Source: JAAGZL01 sp050291725
GTDB lineage: Bacteria > Pseudomonadota > Gammaproteobacteria > Chromatiales > Chromatiaceae
Direction: 5' to 3'
Assembly (NCBI GenBank): GCA_050291725.1
Contig: JBNKKH010000022.1
Span: forward strand, 1-64,000
DNA length: 64,000 nucleotides
Shown: piece after piece, positions 1 to 9,800 of the stretch
Layout: each line of letters begins with the position of its first letter
Numbering within the stretch: position 1 is the stretch's first letter
Notes under the pieces: generated by a model
Told to the model about the DNA's origin: nothing
What the model saw: only the letters and a program-made list of their open reading frames with translations
The model's database searches: none
Made by a program: the position numbers and the translations under genes

Positions 1-405
1 TATATCATATTAGATAGATATGTACGATAAATCGCAATTACATCATGTGTTGTGGGCAGTATAAATTTTTTAAAGTTACACATTGGGGATTATTAAATTC
101 CCCGTTTAACAGTCAAAGTGTATTTCCCTCTCCCCCTTGGGGGAGAGGGCTAGGGTGAGGGGGAGAAGCTGCTATCTTCACCCCAATATTTTTCTCACAC
201 GCCAATATCTTTCCCCTCACCCCAACCCCTCTCCCCAGGGGGGCGAGGGGCTATAGATACGGAACTCTTTATTCCCTCTCCCCGGAGGGGCGAGGGGCTA
301 TAGATGTGGCGCTCTTAGTTCCCTCTCCCTTGGGGGAGAGGGTCAGGGTGAGGGGGCAAAGGTAAGGAACAGGGCAAAAGAGAAATCCTAAAAACCCACC
401 TAAAC
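1..405. repeat. Intergenic array of G/C-tract palindromic repeats
   Basis: No gene is seen left of rsmA. The stretch carries four copies of a dispersed palindromic element, a CCCTCTCC arm facing GGGGAGAGGG and often extended by a GGGTGAGGGG tail, at about 125-172, 211-252, 272-299 and 319-357. Spacers between copies are partly repeated too (a CTATAGAT motif follows two of them). The same element recurs in at least five other intergenic gaps of this window, so it is a genome-wide repeat family and not specific to this locus. The first 120 bases are AT-rich with nothing recognisable. Confidence 0.85.
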
Positions 406-1206
406 CTACTGTGCAACACCAGCAGCTACATTCCCCAACTTAACAAACTCCTCCACCTCAAGCTGTTCTGCTCGCAGGCCAGGATCAATCCCTAGCTTCT
501 GCATAGTCTCGGCAGTAATCAGCTCGCGCAGACTATTACGCAGAGTCTTGCGCCGTTGGGAAAAAGCCTGGGCTACAACCTGGGAAAATATCTTTTGATC
601 ATCAATATGAAAGCGGGGAGTAGAGTGGGGGACCAGCCGCACAAAGGCCGAGTCTACCTTAGGGGCAGGCTTGAAAGCGCCGGGGCCTATATCGAACAGA
701 TAAGAGACATCGCACTGAGCCTGCAACATCACCGACAGGCGTCCATACTGCTTGTTGCCAGATTCGGCACCCATACGCAGCACCACCTCCTTTTGCAGCA
801 TGAAGTGCATATCCTGAATGCAGTGAGAGCGCTCCAGTAGATGAAACAGGATGGGGGTAGAGATGTTATATGGCAGGTTGCCCACCACCCGTAGCTGCTC
901 TCCTTCCGGCACCAAGCCACACAGATCAAACTTCAGAATATCAGCGCTATGGATGCGCAGCTCACCAATATCACCACACATCTTAGCTAGGGGTTCGATC
1001 AAATCCCGGTCCAGCTCAACAGCATCCATACTCCCAGCGGCCCGTAACAGCTCTTTGGTAATAGCCCCCTGACCAGGGCCAATCTCCACCAGATGCTCAT
1101 CCGGTTTAGGCGAGATGCTATTAACGATCTTCTGGATAACAGAGGGATCATGCAGGAAATTTTGGCCGAAGCGTTTTCTGGCCCTATGTGCTGATGGGTT
1201 ATTCAT
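406..1206 (-). CDS. rsmA: 16S rRNA (adenine1518-N6/adenine1519-N6)-dimethyltransferase RsmA
   Basis: RsmA (KsgA) transfers four methyl groups from SAM to two adjacent adenines in the 3' terminal helix of 16S rRNA, a late step in 30S assembly. The 266-residue protein has the usual family length. The N-terminus has the family's KRFGQNFL signature, followed by the SAM-binding motif VEIGPGQGAIT (about 41-51) and the catalytic motif NLPYNIS (about 109-115). A C-terminal helical domain follows with FSQRRKTLRN. In many gammaproteobacteria rsmA sits with pdxA, surA and apaH; those are not in view, and the gene stands alone between repeat arrays here. The assignment is secure from motifs. Confidence 0.97.
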   Translation of the reverse strand: MNNPSAHRARKRFGQNFLHDPSVIQKIVNSISPKPDEHLVEIGPGQGAITKELLRAAGSMDAVELDRDLIEPLAKMCGDIGELRIHSADILKFDLCGLVPEGEQLRVVGNLPYNISTPILFHLLERSHCIQDMHFMLQKEVVLRMGAESGNKQYGRLSVMLQAQCDVSYLFDIGPGAFKPAPKVDSAFVRLVPHSTPRFHIDDQKIFSQVVAQAFSQRRKTLRNSLRELITAETMQKLGIDPGLRAEQLEVEEFVKLGNVAAGVAQ

Positions 1207-1321
1207 GGGGTAATGATATCACTATATGTAGGGTGCAATAAGCAACCACATTGCGCCGTATGTATTGCACGCGCTGCCCTAAAAACTAAGTGTGGTCCAC
1301 AGTCGACTCTGATGTATGCGC

Positions 1322-4300
1322 TTAAATACTATCTGACTCTGCCAGCAGCTCAGATATCTCCTCATGAGATATTGGTTTGCTAAATAGATATCCCTGGGCG
1401 AAATCACAACCCTGGGCAGAGAGGTATTCTCGCTGCTTCTCGGTCTCTACCCCTTCGGCAATTACTTTTAGTCCCAGGCCGTGCGCCATCATAATAGTGG
1501 CATTTACCAACTCGCGGTCTCCAGGATCGTCGCAAAGATCTTGAATAAATTCCCGGTCTATTTTCAGCACATCAAATGGATAGTTGCGCAGATAGCTGAG
1601 AGATGAGTAGCCGGTACCAAAATCGTCCATAGCTATACTTACGCCCAAGTTATGCAAAGCGACCAATGTATGATCAATATAGGCATGGCCGCTCAACAGA
1701 ACGCCTTCGGTAATTTCCAGTTCTAGGCAACTGGACGGCATCTCCGATTGCTCAATAGTCTTCTGAACAAAGTCCGCTAGATTTGGGTCACGGAACTGGC
1801 GTGGCGAGAGGTTAACCGCTAGGGTGAATTGCGGCCCGACTATTTTTTGCCAGACGGCAGCTTTACTCAGGGCCTCGCTAAGTACAAATTTCCCTAAGTC
1901 CACAATTAGCCCGGTCTGCTCAGCAATGGGGATAAACTCTAAGGGTGACACTTTCCCCAGGGCAGGGTTATCCCACCGCAGCAGAGCCTCAACACCTACG
2001 ATTTTACCGTTAGTCAGCTCCACTTGCGGTTGATAGCAGAGTTTAAACTCCCCTCGGTCGAGCGCCCCATGCATCTGCTCTTCAAACAGCAGACGCTTAG
2101 AAACCGCTTCATTCATCTGTTCCGTGAAATAGGAGTAGGTATTACGCCCTTGCTCCTTGGAGTGATACATGGCGGAGTCAGCATTACGTAATAACTCCGA
2201 CATGTTATCGCCATCATCCGGATAGATGGATATGCCGATACTAGCCGTAAGCATCAGCTCCCGGTTGTCGATCTTGAAGGTGTCAGTGAATTTTTTCAGC
2301 AATGATTCTGTCACTGGTTGTGCATCAGAGGCCTGCGTTATACCGCTAAGTAGAATAATAAACTCATCGCCACCCAGGCGCCCAACCGTATCGCAACTAC
2401 GCACTGCTGATTGCAGACGGGTTGCAGTCTCCATCAAAAGCTTGTCTCCAGTATCATGGCCCAGGGTGTCGTTGATCTTTTTGAAATCATCCAGATCCAG
2501 AAACAGCACTGCAATCATCTCTTGTTTGCGTTGAGCTTCGCTGAGTAGCTGAGAGAGTCTATCCAGCGCCAGAAACCGATTGGGTAGTTCAGTGAGTGAA
2601 TCGAAGTGGGCCTTATGCACAATTTGATTCTCATGATTCTTGCGTTCTGAGATATCCTGATGGGTTCCGCATAGCCGCAGTGGCTCGTTAGTTTTTTGAT
2701 CAACAGTTACCACTGCCCCCGCACCCTGAATCCAGACCCAGTGTCCGTCTTGGTGACGCATGCGACACTCCACCACATAACTTTCCTGGTTCTTAATGTG
2801 CCGCTCTACAGCCTGAAATACCTTTTCTTTATCATCGGGATGGATGCGATCAGACCAATCGCTAGCATCATTCTTTAGGTCGCTGCGCTGCAGACCCAGT
2901 ATCTCCATCCAACGATCATTTACCCAATGCTCTCCAGTTTGGTAGTTCCAGTCCCAAAACCCCAGGTTGGCACCATCCAGTACTAGGCGTAGCTGAGTTT
3001 CAGTGTCTCGACGTTGCAGAACCTCAGAGCGCAGCTCTGCTGTTCGTCTGTTCACCTCATCTTCCACATGCAAGGTACGGCCAGTCAAAATTAGCAATCC
3101 TGTACCCATTAGTGCCGTGATTAATAGTCCCCCGGTCAATACCAGCCAGACTGCCCAGTTGGTGTTCTTAGCCAAAAACCCAGGCGTAGATACATACTCC
3201 AGTCTCCAGCTACGCCCGCCCATATCGAAAGTTTGGGTCTCTATCAAGGCATGGGGTGGGTTGTTGGTGATCTCTGGATGACTGTTGTACAGCAACTGAG
3301 GGCTGCTTGCGTCGGTGTTATCGAACAGGCGTACCAAGGCCTCACCATTGGCGATGCTTGGTGTTTCAGTGTCAATCATACTGCGCATACGCAGCACCAC
3401 GGCCACAGCGCCAGCGATCAACTCCCTACGCTGTTCCAGATCGGCAGGTGTGGTAGGAGTGCTGTATACCGGCTTATACAGCACAATGCCCACATCATCT
3501 GCGGTCTCTTGCACTAGCCGCAGGGGGCCTGTTGCCACTGTTTTACCACTGTCCCTGGCCCGGAATAGTGCCTCAGCAGCAATCGGGTTACTGGTGATAT
3601 CAAAGCCTAAGGCCGGCATGTTTGTTTTCTGCGGCACAATGAACTGAATGGCGTAATACTCTTCCCTAATCTCTGCTGGTTTTGAAACTCCTGCAGTATT
3701 AAATCTTCGTATCGTCCTGCCTTGAGGGAGGGTGCGCTCAAACTCGCCACGCTGCTCCTGTTTTACCCGCTTGATCCACTCCAGAGCCTGAATGCCGCTA
3801 TGCTTCTGCAGAGTCGCTGCGTTGACAATCCTAAATCCATTCTCAGTGACATGAGAGCTCGCATCGAAATAGTTCTTCAGCGAGTCTAGTATTTCCAGGT
3901 GACGCTGAAATTCACTCGTTAGATCGTGATGGGTAGAGCGGACCACCTCCTGGAACTTAAGCTGTTTGCGCTCACTCTCTTTAAAATCAGCATAAGAGTA
4001 AAAAGCGATAGTGATGATAAACAGCAGCAACATGGGGAAGGCTACGGTAGCCTTGCGCCCCAGCCATAGCGGATCGGTATGATCAAAAAAGATAATTACC
4101 AGTGGGGCAAAAATAACCACACCAATAACGTCCCCCACCCACCAGGTTAACCACCCCACCTGCATATTCTCTGGGGTAACTACGCCAAGTGATAGCAAGG
4201 TAACCATGCCGATGCTGGCAGAGACCAAGCAGGCAGCAGGCCCCCCCAGCAGTTGAAAACGTAGAATATCGCCATCATGAGTCAGACTAGGCAGTGGGCC

Positions 4301-4687
4301 TAGAGCATGGCGAATCAGCTTTGCCCCAACCAGCGCTTGAGCGCAGGCACCAACCCCCAGCCCCACGGACAATATCAGCGCTTTGCTGATGTTGTGATCC
4401 CCCAGGGTTTGAGAGAAGAGTTGAAACTCAAACGCCACAGCCCCAATGAATATCCCAATCAGAGCACGGGGGCCGTACAGAACAGTCAAAGCCAAGGCAA
4501 TGCCAGCCACAGGCCATACAGGTGCAGCATTGCTGGGAGGAACCGTGAGATGCTTGCTGAGCATAGCCACCACAAAAATGGCAAGCGCAATAAGCACCGT
4601 ACAAACCACCCACCCAAGGGTAGATTTATTGCTGCAGTACGATTGCAGTGTCTTTGAATCGCCAGATTGTAGAATAGATTTGCTCAA
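1322..4687 (-). CDS. MASE1-CHASE-PAS-GGDEF-EAL membrane c-di-GMP signalling protein
   Basis: A 1121-residue inner-membrane protein with domains for both making and degrading cyclic-di-GMP. The first ~230 residues hold about eight hydrophobic segments of MASE1 type. A periplasmic CHASE-like region follows (about 250-500), then another membrane segment near 515-535 and a PAS domain with PAC motif (about 565-690). The GGDEF domain carries an intact RLGGDEF active site, with RSCD just upstream matching the RxxD inhibitory I-site. The EAL domain has GVEALLRW, NLSPRQF, DDFGTGYSSL and IAEGVETE, so both activities look possible. Net output cannot be read from sequence; tandem proteins of this kind are often phosphodiesterases with a regulatory GGDEF. 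The gene stands alone, flanked by non-coding DNA. Confidence 0.93.
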   Translation of the reverse strand: MSKSILQSGDSKTLQSYCSNKSTLGWVVCTVLIALAIFVVAMLSKHLTVPPSNAAPVWPVAGIALALTVLYGPRALIGIFIGAVAFEFQLFSQTLGDHNISKALILSVGLGVGACAQALVGAKLIRHALGPLPSLTHDGDILRFQLLGGPAACLVSASIGMVTLLSLGVVTPENMQVGWLTWWVGDVIGVVIFAPLVIIFFDHTDPLWLGRKATVAFPMLLLFIITIAFYSYADFKESERKQLKFQEVVRSTHHDLTSEFQRHLEILDSLKNYFDASSHVTENGFRIVNAATLQKHSGIQALEWIKRVKQEQRGEFERTLPQGRTIRRFNTAGVSKPAEIREEYYAIQFIVPQKTNMPALGFDITSNPIAAEALFRARDSGKTVATGPLRLVQETADDVGIVLYKPVYSTPTTPADLEQRRELIAGAVAVVLRMRSMIDTETPSIANGEALVRLFDNTDASSPQLLYNSHPEITNNPPHALIETQTFDMGGRSWRLEYVSTPGFLAKNTNWAVWLVLTGGLLITALMGTGLLILTGRTLHVEDEVNRRTAELRSEVLQRRDTETQLRLVLDGANLGFWDWNYQTGEHWVNDRWMEILGLQRSDLKNDASDWSDRIHPDDKEKVFQAVERHIKNQESYVVECRMRHQDGHWVWIQGAGAVVTVDQKTNEPLRLCGTHQDISERKNHENQIVHKAHFDSLTELPNRFLALDRLSQLLSEAQRKQEMIAVLFLDLDDFKKINDTLGHDTGDKLLMETATRLQSAVRSCDTVGRLGGDEFIILLSGITQASDAQPVTESLLKKFTDTFKIDNRELMLTASIGISIYPDDGDNMSELLRNADSAMYHSKEQGRNTYSYFTEQMNEAVSKRLLFEEQMHGALDRGEFKLCYQPQVELTNGKIVGVEALLRWDNPALGKVSPLEFIPIAEQTGLIVDLGKFVLSEALSKAAVWQKIVGPQFTLAVNLSPRQFRDPNLADFVQKTIEQSEMPSSCLELEITEGVLLSGHAYIDHTLVALHNLGVSIAMDDFGTGYSSLSYLRNYPFDVLKIDREFIQDLCDDPGDRELVNATIMMAHGLGLKVIAEGVETEKQREYLSAQGCDFAQGYLFSKPISHEEISELLAESDSI

Positions 4688-5423
4688 CTAGGGCAGTAAC
4701 CTCAACATGTTTGAAAAATCGACGTTTAAATTTCAGCATCCATAACATCATTCGCGCGGCAACCTACAAACATCATCTTGATTACTGCACCTAAACAACC
4801 ACTAACACAACAGTTATCGTCCAATGCAGCAAATTATTTAGGCCTTATTGAATAATAGTTACCCCGCAAAACCCTTGTAGATCAAGGTTTTTTGTTATCT
4901 ATCCCCTCCCAATTTCTTATCCTCTCTCCCAAATCTTTTACCCCCTCTCCTATTTTTTATCCACTCTCCTATTTTTTTGTCCCCTCTCCCAAATTTTATG
5001 TCCCCTCTCCCCCCAGGGGAGAGGGCTAGGGTGAGGGGAAAAGGCCGAGGGGAAAATCTGAGGAGGACGTGCGAGGGGAAAAAGCGCGAGGGCAAAAAGC
5101 GTGAGGAGGAAACCTGAGAAAGACACGCAAGAAAGAAACCTGAGAAGAAAATGTAAGGCCGAAAAAGCAAGCCGCAAAAGACGCAAATAACCGCAAATCT
5201 GCGCAAATATAGCAACCACACTACCTCCATCCCGCAACTTGACCGCAAAACCCTGCCCCCAGGGCAAAAGAAAAAACCATCGCTCAGGGGGCTGAGCACC
5301 TACACATCAAACCGATCACTGCCATTCCTGCCACCACCCATCATCCCGCGCAGGCGTGGGTCTACATGGAAATAATCCTAGAATTCTGGGAGAATCAGAG
5401 CATTACACGGAAGGAAAATAATA
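4688..5423. repeat. Gene-free stretch with degenerate 20-bp tandem repeats
   Basis: No credible gene. From about 4900 to 5010 there are six degenerate copies of a roughly 20-bp unit, (T)CCCCTCTCC followed by an A/T run, ending in a full G/C-tract palindrome (5002-5038). A purine-rich low-complexity run of GAGGGGAAAA-type units follows to about 5160. Minus-strand open frames here (4895-5299, 4950-5267) have low-complexity Phe/Arg/Pro-rich translations and are artefacts of the repeat. A short CCTTG/CAAGG stem followed by six T (4873-4893) could be a weak terminator. Confidence 0.7.
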
Positions 5424-5520
5424 ATGGTTCCAGACAAAGACACTTTCAGAAGCCGAAACCTGCAAGGTGATAGACCAGAAGCTTGGCGCTGCTGGGTGGG
5501 TTATTCAGGATAAAACCGTC
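5424..5520 (+). pseudogene. Remnant of a type I restriction HsdR-like N-terminus
   Basis: An ATG at 5424 with an upstream GGAAGGA ribosome-binding site opens a short frame (MVPDKDT...) that stops within 30 codons. Shifting frame at about 5441 gives TLSEAETCK and then VIDQKLGAAGWVIQDK, which resembles the extreme N-terminus of many type I restriction R subunits and related helicases (ID-LL--AGW-VQD). The resemblance ends at about 5517, and the frame continues to 5700 with unrelated-looking residues. I read it as a frameshifted, truncated relic of a restriction gene at the edge of the defence island. The match is short and from memory, so identity is only moderately supported. Confidence 0.45.
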
Positions 5521-5577
5521 TCAACCTCAGTCAGGTGCTATAAGAGTGTTATATGGCTAATTTTTGTGGGAATTTCG

Positions 5578-5615
5578 TTTATTGCCGAGAAAAACAGCCA
5601 TTTGGCGGCAATAAA
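5578..5615. promoter_or_regulatory. 10-bp perfect inverted repeat upstream of the DUF4007 operon
   Basis: TTTATTGCCG (5578-5587) and CGGCAATAAA (5606-5615) are perfect inverted copies separated by 18 bases. The site lies about 300 bases before the DUF4007 start in a gene-free stretch. There is no T-run after it, so an operator for a dimeric regulator is as plausible as an RNA hairpin. No regulator gene is adjacent. Confidence 0.4.
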
Positions 5616-5818
5616 TGACGCGCTAGCAAATACAGTAAATGCTACCATGTTAATTGACATAAGATGCGTAACATTACAGATCCTATGTGATAGGGCTTAA
5701 GCATTAACATATTGTTTTGATTGTGTTTTATGTGTATGCGGAATGGTGGCTGTATTGTTATAGAGATCAAGCCGGAGCTGCACACGGTTCTCTGTTTGGG
5801 AAGTGCAAATCTAAAAGC

Positions 5819-5914
5819 ATGGTCTTAACTCATGCGGAAGAACTGCTGGCCGTAAAAGAGCAGGAATCACTGTCTCTTAGAAACAGTCAACAAGCTAAAG
5901 AGGCTCATCAATGA
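5819..5914 (+). CDS. Possible 31-residue leader or degraded ORF overlapping DUF4007 start
   Basis: An in-frame ATG at 5819 would give a 31-residue, charged, helix-prone peptide ending KEAHQ. Its TGA overlaps the ATG of the DUF4007 gene by four bases, an arrangement typical of translational coupling. The same frame is open back to a TTG at 5717, but that part looks non-coding. No ribosome-binding site is evident before 5819 and I recognise no family. It could be the end of a decayed gene (restriction remnant nearby) or a coupled leader peptide. Confidence 0.25.
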   Translation: MVLTHAEELLAVKEQESLSLRNSQQAKEAHQ

Positions 5915-6837
5915 AGTTCAATCCAAACAAAATGGCCTTTGGTCGCCATGAAACCTTTGCGTTACGCTATGGATGGTTGTCCAAGGGCTTTCAGGCAATA
6001 AATGAGAAAGGTAGTAGCAGCATTTTTGAATCTGATGAGGCGACTGTTAAGCTTGGTGTCGGAAGAAATATGGTTACGGCAATTAGGTACTGGCTACGTG
6101 CCTGCCGTATGATTGATCCTGTAGAGAACCTTCCAACTGAACTAGGTAACGCTCTTCTTTCTGAAGAAGGACTTGATCCATATCTTGAAGACGAAGCAAC
6201 CATCTGGTTACTGCACTGGTTGCTCGCTACTAACGCTGAATTAGCAACATCCTGGTATTGGTTTTTCAATCGTTTTCATAAATCAGAATTTACAGGGCAA
6301 GAATTGTCGACTGCGCTGTTAGATTTCGTGAACGATCAAATTACGAGCAGAAAAAAGCCTTCCGCAAGCACCCTAAAAAACGATGCGGCACTACTTCCCA
6401 GAATGTACACGCAATCCAAAGGCAATATTCGTACACCATTTGAAGAAGCGCTGGATTCTCCTTTTGCGTTGTTAAAACTGGTAACGCAGTCTTCTGCAGG
6501 AAGAGGCTATCAGTCACGTCCTGGCTCAAGACCGGGTTTACCTCTGGGTGTTCTTGGTTTCGCAGTGTGTGAGATGTTTGAGATGAAAAACACGTCCGCC
6601 ATTCCAGTAGAAGACTTTATGTACAGCAAAGATAACTATCCTGCAATTGGTTCAGTGTTTCGTTTGTCGGAAAATGACCTTGTTGCAAAATTAGAAAGGC
6701 TCATCGATTTTAAACCCGGAGTATTTGATATCAGTGATACCGCAGGCCAACATCAGATATATTTATCAGGAAAAATAAACGCAATTGACTTTGTGAAAAA
6801 GCATTATGGCAACTCAAGGAAAGGAATTGCTGCATGA
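5911..6837 (+). CDS. DUF4007 family protein, first gene of a BREX-4/Dnd-like sulfur module
   Basis: A 308-residue soluble protein recognised as DUF4007 by its opening (FGRHETFALRYGWLSKGFQA) and by the VKLGVGRNMVTAIRYWL segment about 45 residues later, a conserved feature of the family. The family has no established biochemical function. Its members are often found beside PAPS-reductase-like proteins and large P-loop ATPases in defence clusters, as here. The start has an AAAGAGG ribosome-binding site at 5896-5902. Its stop overlaps the start of the ATPase gene (6834) in an ATGA, so the two are translationally coupled. A DNA-recognition or scaffold role is conceivable, but that is inference. 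Confidence 0.8.
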   Translation: MKFNPNKMAFGRHETFALRYGWLSKGFQAINEKGSSSIFESDEATVKLGVGRNMVTAIRYWLRACRMIDPVENLPTELGNALLSEEGLDPYLEDEATIWLLHWLLATNAELATSWYWFFNRFHKSEFTGQELSTALLDFVNDQITSRKKPSASTLKNDAALLPRMYTQSKGNIRTPFEEALDSPFALLKLVTQSSAGRGYQSRPGSRPGLPLGVLGFAVCEMFEMKNTSAIPVEDFMYSKDNYPAIGSVFRLSENDLVAKLERLIDFKPGVFDISDTAGQHQIYLSGKINAIDFVKKHYGNSRKGIAA

Positions 6838-9800
6838 GTATAACAAACAAAGTGCACGTTAATACTTATTACACAAGATCAATTAACCTTGAGCGTGATG
6901 CTGATTCACTGGATGTTATTAATGCATATATACCTACTTCTAGAGCGTTAAAGCTGTTTTCGCGTGTTAGTGAAGGTTTTGACAGTAAGCAGGTTCCGCG
7001 AGCATGGTCTTTAATTGGGCCATATGGTTCAGGAAAGTCTTCTAACTCTGTATTTCTTTCGCATTTGCTTTCTTCGCCTGATCTTGAAACTACAAATGCA
7101 GCATTTGAAAACCTGAAAAAAGCTGATACCAAAATTGCTCGATCTTTTAACCAGGAAATAGCAGACAGTCACGGGTATTTGAAAGTTTTGATAACAGGAT
7201 CTCCCGAAGCGATGGGAAAAAAGATCGTGGAGGGACTACGCGAATCATCAAGTTTATTTTTTGGGGAATTTCCGGGTCCTAAGCACAAAATACTCGCTAG
7301 GCTAAATACGCTTTCAAAGAAAGAATCCGTTTCTACCAGTGAGCTTCTTAATCACGTCAGAGAGCTACAGTCCGCACTGCTTGATAAGGGCTGTAGAGGC
7401 ATCTATCTGGTCATTGATGAACTTGGTAAATTTCTCGAATTTGAAGCCCGCCATTACGGTGCTAATGATATTTACATGTTGCAGGCATTAGCAGAACACG
7501 CTTGCAGCGGAAGTGACTGCAATCTATTTCTATTCGTATTACTTCACCAATCGTTTGAGCAGTATGCCAAGGGGCTTGGTGAAAGCCTTAAAAATGAATG
7601 GTCTAAGGTACAGGGGCGATTCGAGGATGTTCCATTTCTGGAATCTGCCGAACAGATACTTCGAGTTGTCAGTGCTGCCTTTGAATACAATTTTACAACG
7701 GCAGAAAACCGGAAACGCCGGTCAAACACTAAAAGTATTGTTGAGGTTCTTAAAGGCAATGATGCCCTGCCGGGAGTTATGAATAAAACTTCCGCTGTGG
7801 ATCTTATGTGTAATTGCTATCCACTACATCCAGTAAGTGCGATCTTGCTTCCCGCTCTGTGTCAGAAAGTTGCACAGAATGAACGTACTCTATTCAGTTA
7901 CCTTGGGAGCCATGAAGATTTTGGTCTTCAGGACTTGCTTGAAAAAATGGACTCTGTGGAAGAATGTGTTTACCCGCATCACGTCTATGACTACTTTATT
8001 ACAAATCAGCCGGCTGCTCTGGGAGATTACCGTACACATCGAAGATGGGCTGAAGTTGTTGCCGCTGTTGAACGTTTGGGGGATGCACCGAAAGAACAGA
8101 TTGAGTTGCTAAAAACTATTGGTCTTCTTAACATTATTGGAACGAAAGGCGGATTCAAGGCATCCAAAGCTATTCTGGAAATCTGTGGTAGTAACAAAAC
8201 ATCAGTGACGCGCACTCTTAAGGCTCTATCTGATAAATCGATCATCACTTTCAGAAAATTCAGTGGTGAATATCGTGTCTGGCAAGGAAGCGATTTTGAT
8301 CTTGAAGAGGCACTCGATGAAGAGTTGAGTAATCTTGGTGAATTCTCCCTCGCATCTGAATTAAATAGTTCTGATATGATAATGCCAATAGTAGCTCGAA
8401 GATATACCATCAAGAGTGGAACACTTCGTTATTTTATTCCAGAATTCGTGGACGCTACAACCTACTCATCTTCTCTTGTCCGTTTTAGCGAGCCAAGAAT
8501 CATTTTTTTTCTGGCATCATCTAAGGATGATGAGAAGATTTTTCATGGCCCTATTATCCAGCATTTCTCTGAGGTGGATGTTGTAGCGCTGTGCTTAAAT
8601 GGCACACAGTTAAGAGAAGCTACAGCAGAAGTAATAGCATTGCGTCAGATCCAGAATACAAGGCAGGAACTTAATAGTGATCCTGTAGCCAAGCGGGAAT
8701 TTGAGGACCGATTGACAGCTGCTGAACATTCTCAGACTTTATTGTTGCAAAGGCTTTTGGAACAACCGCAGGAATACCTCTGGTTTAATGATGCAAAAAT
8801 GCTATCCGTTTCCAATAAGCGGAGTTTTCAGGAAGATCTTTCAGGCGTGCTCGAACGTGTTTATCATAAAGCTCCCATTTTGCATAACGAGCTTATTAAT
8901 CGTGACCGGCCATCATCGCAGGCTAATGCCGCAAGAAATAAACTTCTTGAGGCAATGATAGAATGTCCAAATGAGAAGGATCTGGGGATTGATAAATTCC
9001 CTCCGGAAAAAGCGATTTATCGATCGATTCTTAGAGAAACCAGTATCCATAACAAGGATACTTTAGAGTTCCAGGAACCCAATAAACGGTCAACGCTTTA
9101 CCATGTCTGGAAAGAAATAAATCGGTTCCTTGATAGTACTGAAAAAGATGCGAAGTCATTCGTCGAATTAAATCCTATATTGATGGCTCCACCCTATGGA
9201 GTCAAAGCCGGTGTATTGCCTATACTCTACATTGCTGCTTACGTGGTTTACCGGCATGAACTGGCATTGTATGAAGAACAGAAATATAAGCCATTCATGA
9301 CAAAGGTTATGCTTGACAGGTTCGTAAAGCGACCAGATGAATTTACCTTTCAGCGCTTTAAAATCACTGGGCTGCGCTCGACCATCTATGAAGAATACTG
9401 CAAGATCATCAACGCCGGATCTGAACAAACGGTGGTTCAGCTGGTTGCTCCACTTGCGCAATTTATAGGTGGATTACCCTTATATACGTTGAAAACCAAG
9501 TCTTCTGATATTTCTGAAAAGGCCAGGAAAGTACGCAATGCGTTTGAATACTCCAAGTCACCTGAACATCTGCTGTTTAACGATATTCCTCACGCATTAG
9601 GGTATGAGGAAGAGCTGGAGAAGGAAAACCCCAATCTCGAAGGGTTGGCTAGTTCACTTCAAAGTTGTCTGAAAGAGCTGCAAGATGCATATCAGAATAT
9701 GCTTGAGCAACAAGTGAGGATGTTGCTTGAAGCTTTTCATATGAGCGTGAATACATCACTTGCCGATTTGAGAAGCAACGCAATTGGAAGGTATGCGGGC

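Noticed and set aside
4895..5299. Two overlapping minus-strand frames of 105-134 codons
   Set aside because: Low-complexity translation of a tandem repeat; no start context.
5467..5700. 77-codon frame as a real gene
   Set aside because: Only its first 17 codons resemble a protein (HsdR-like); the rest looks random, so I list it as a remnant.
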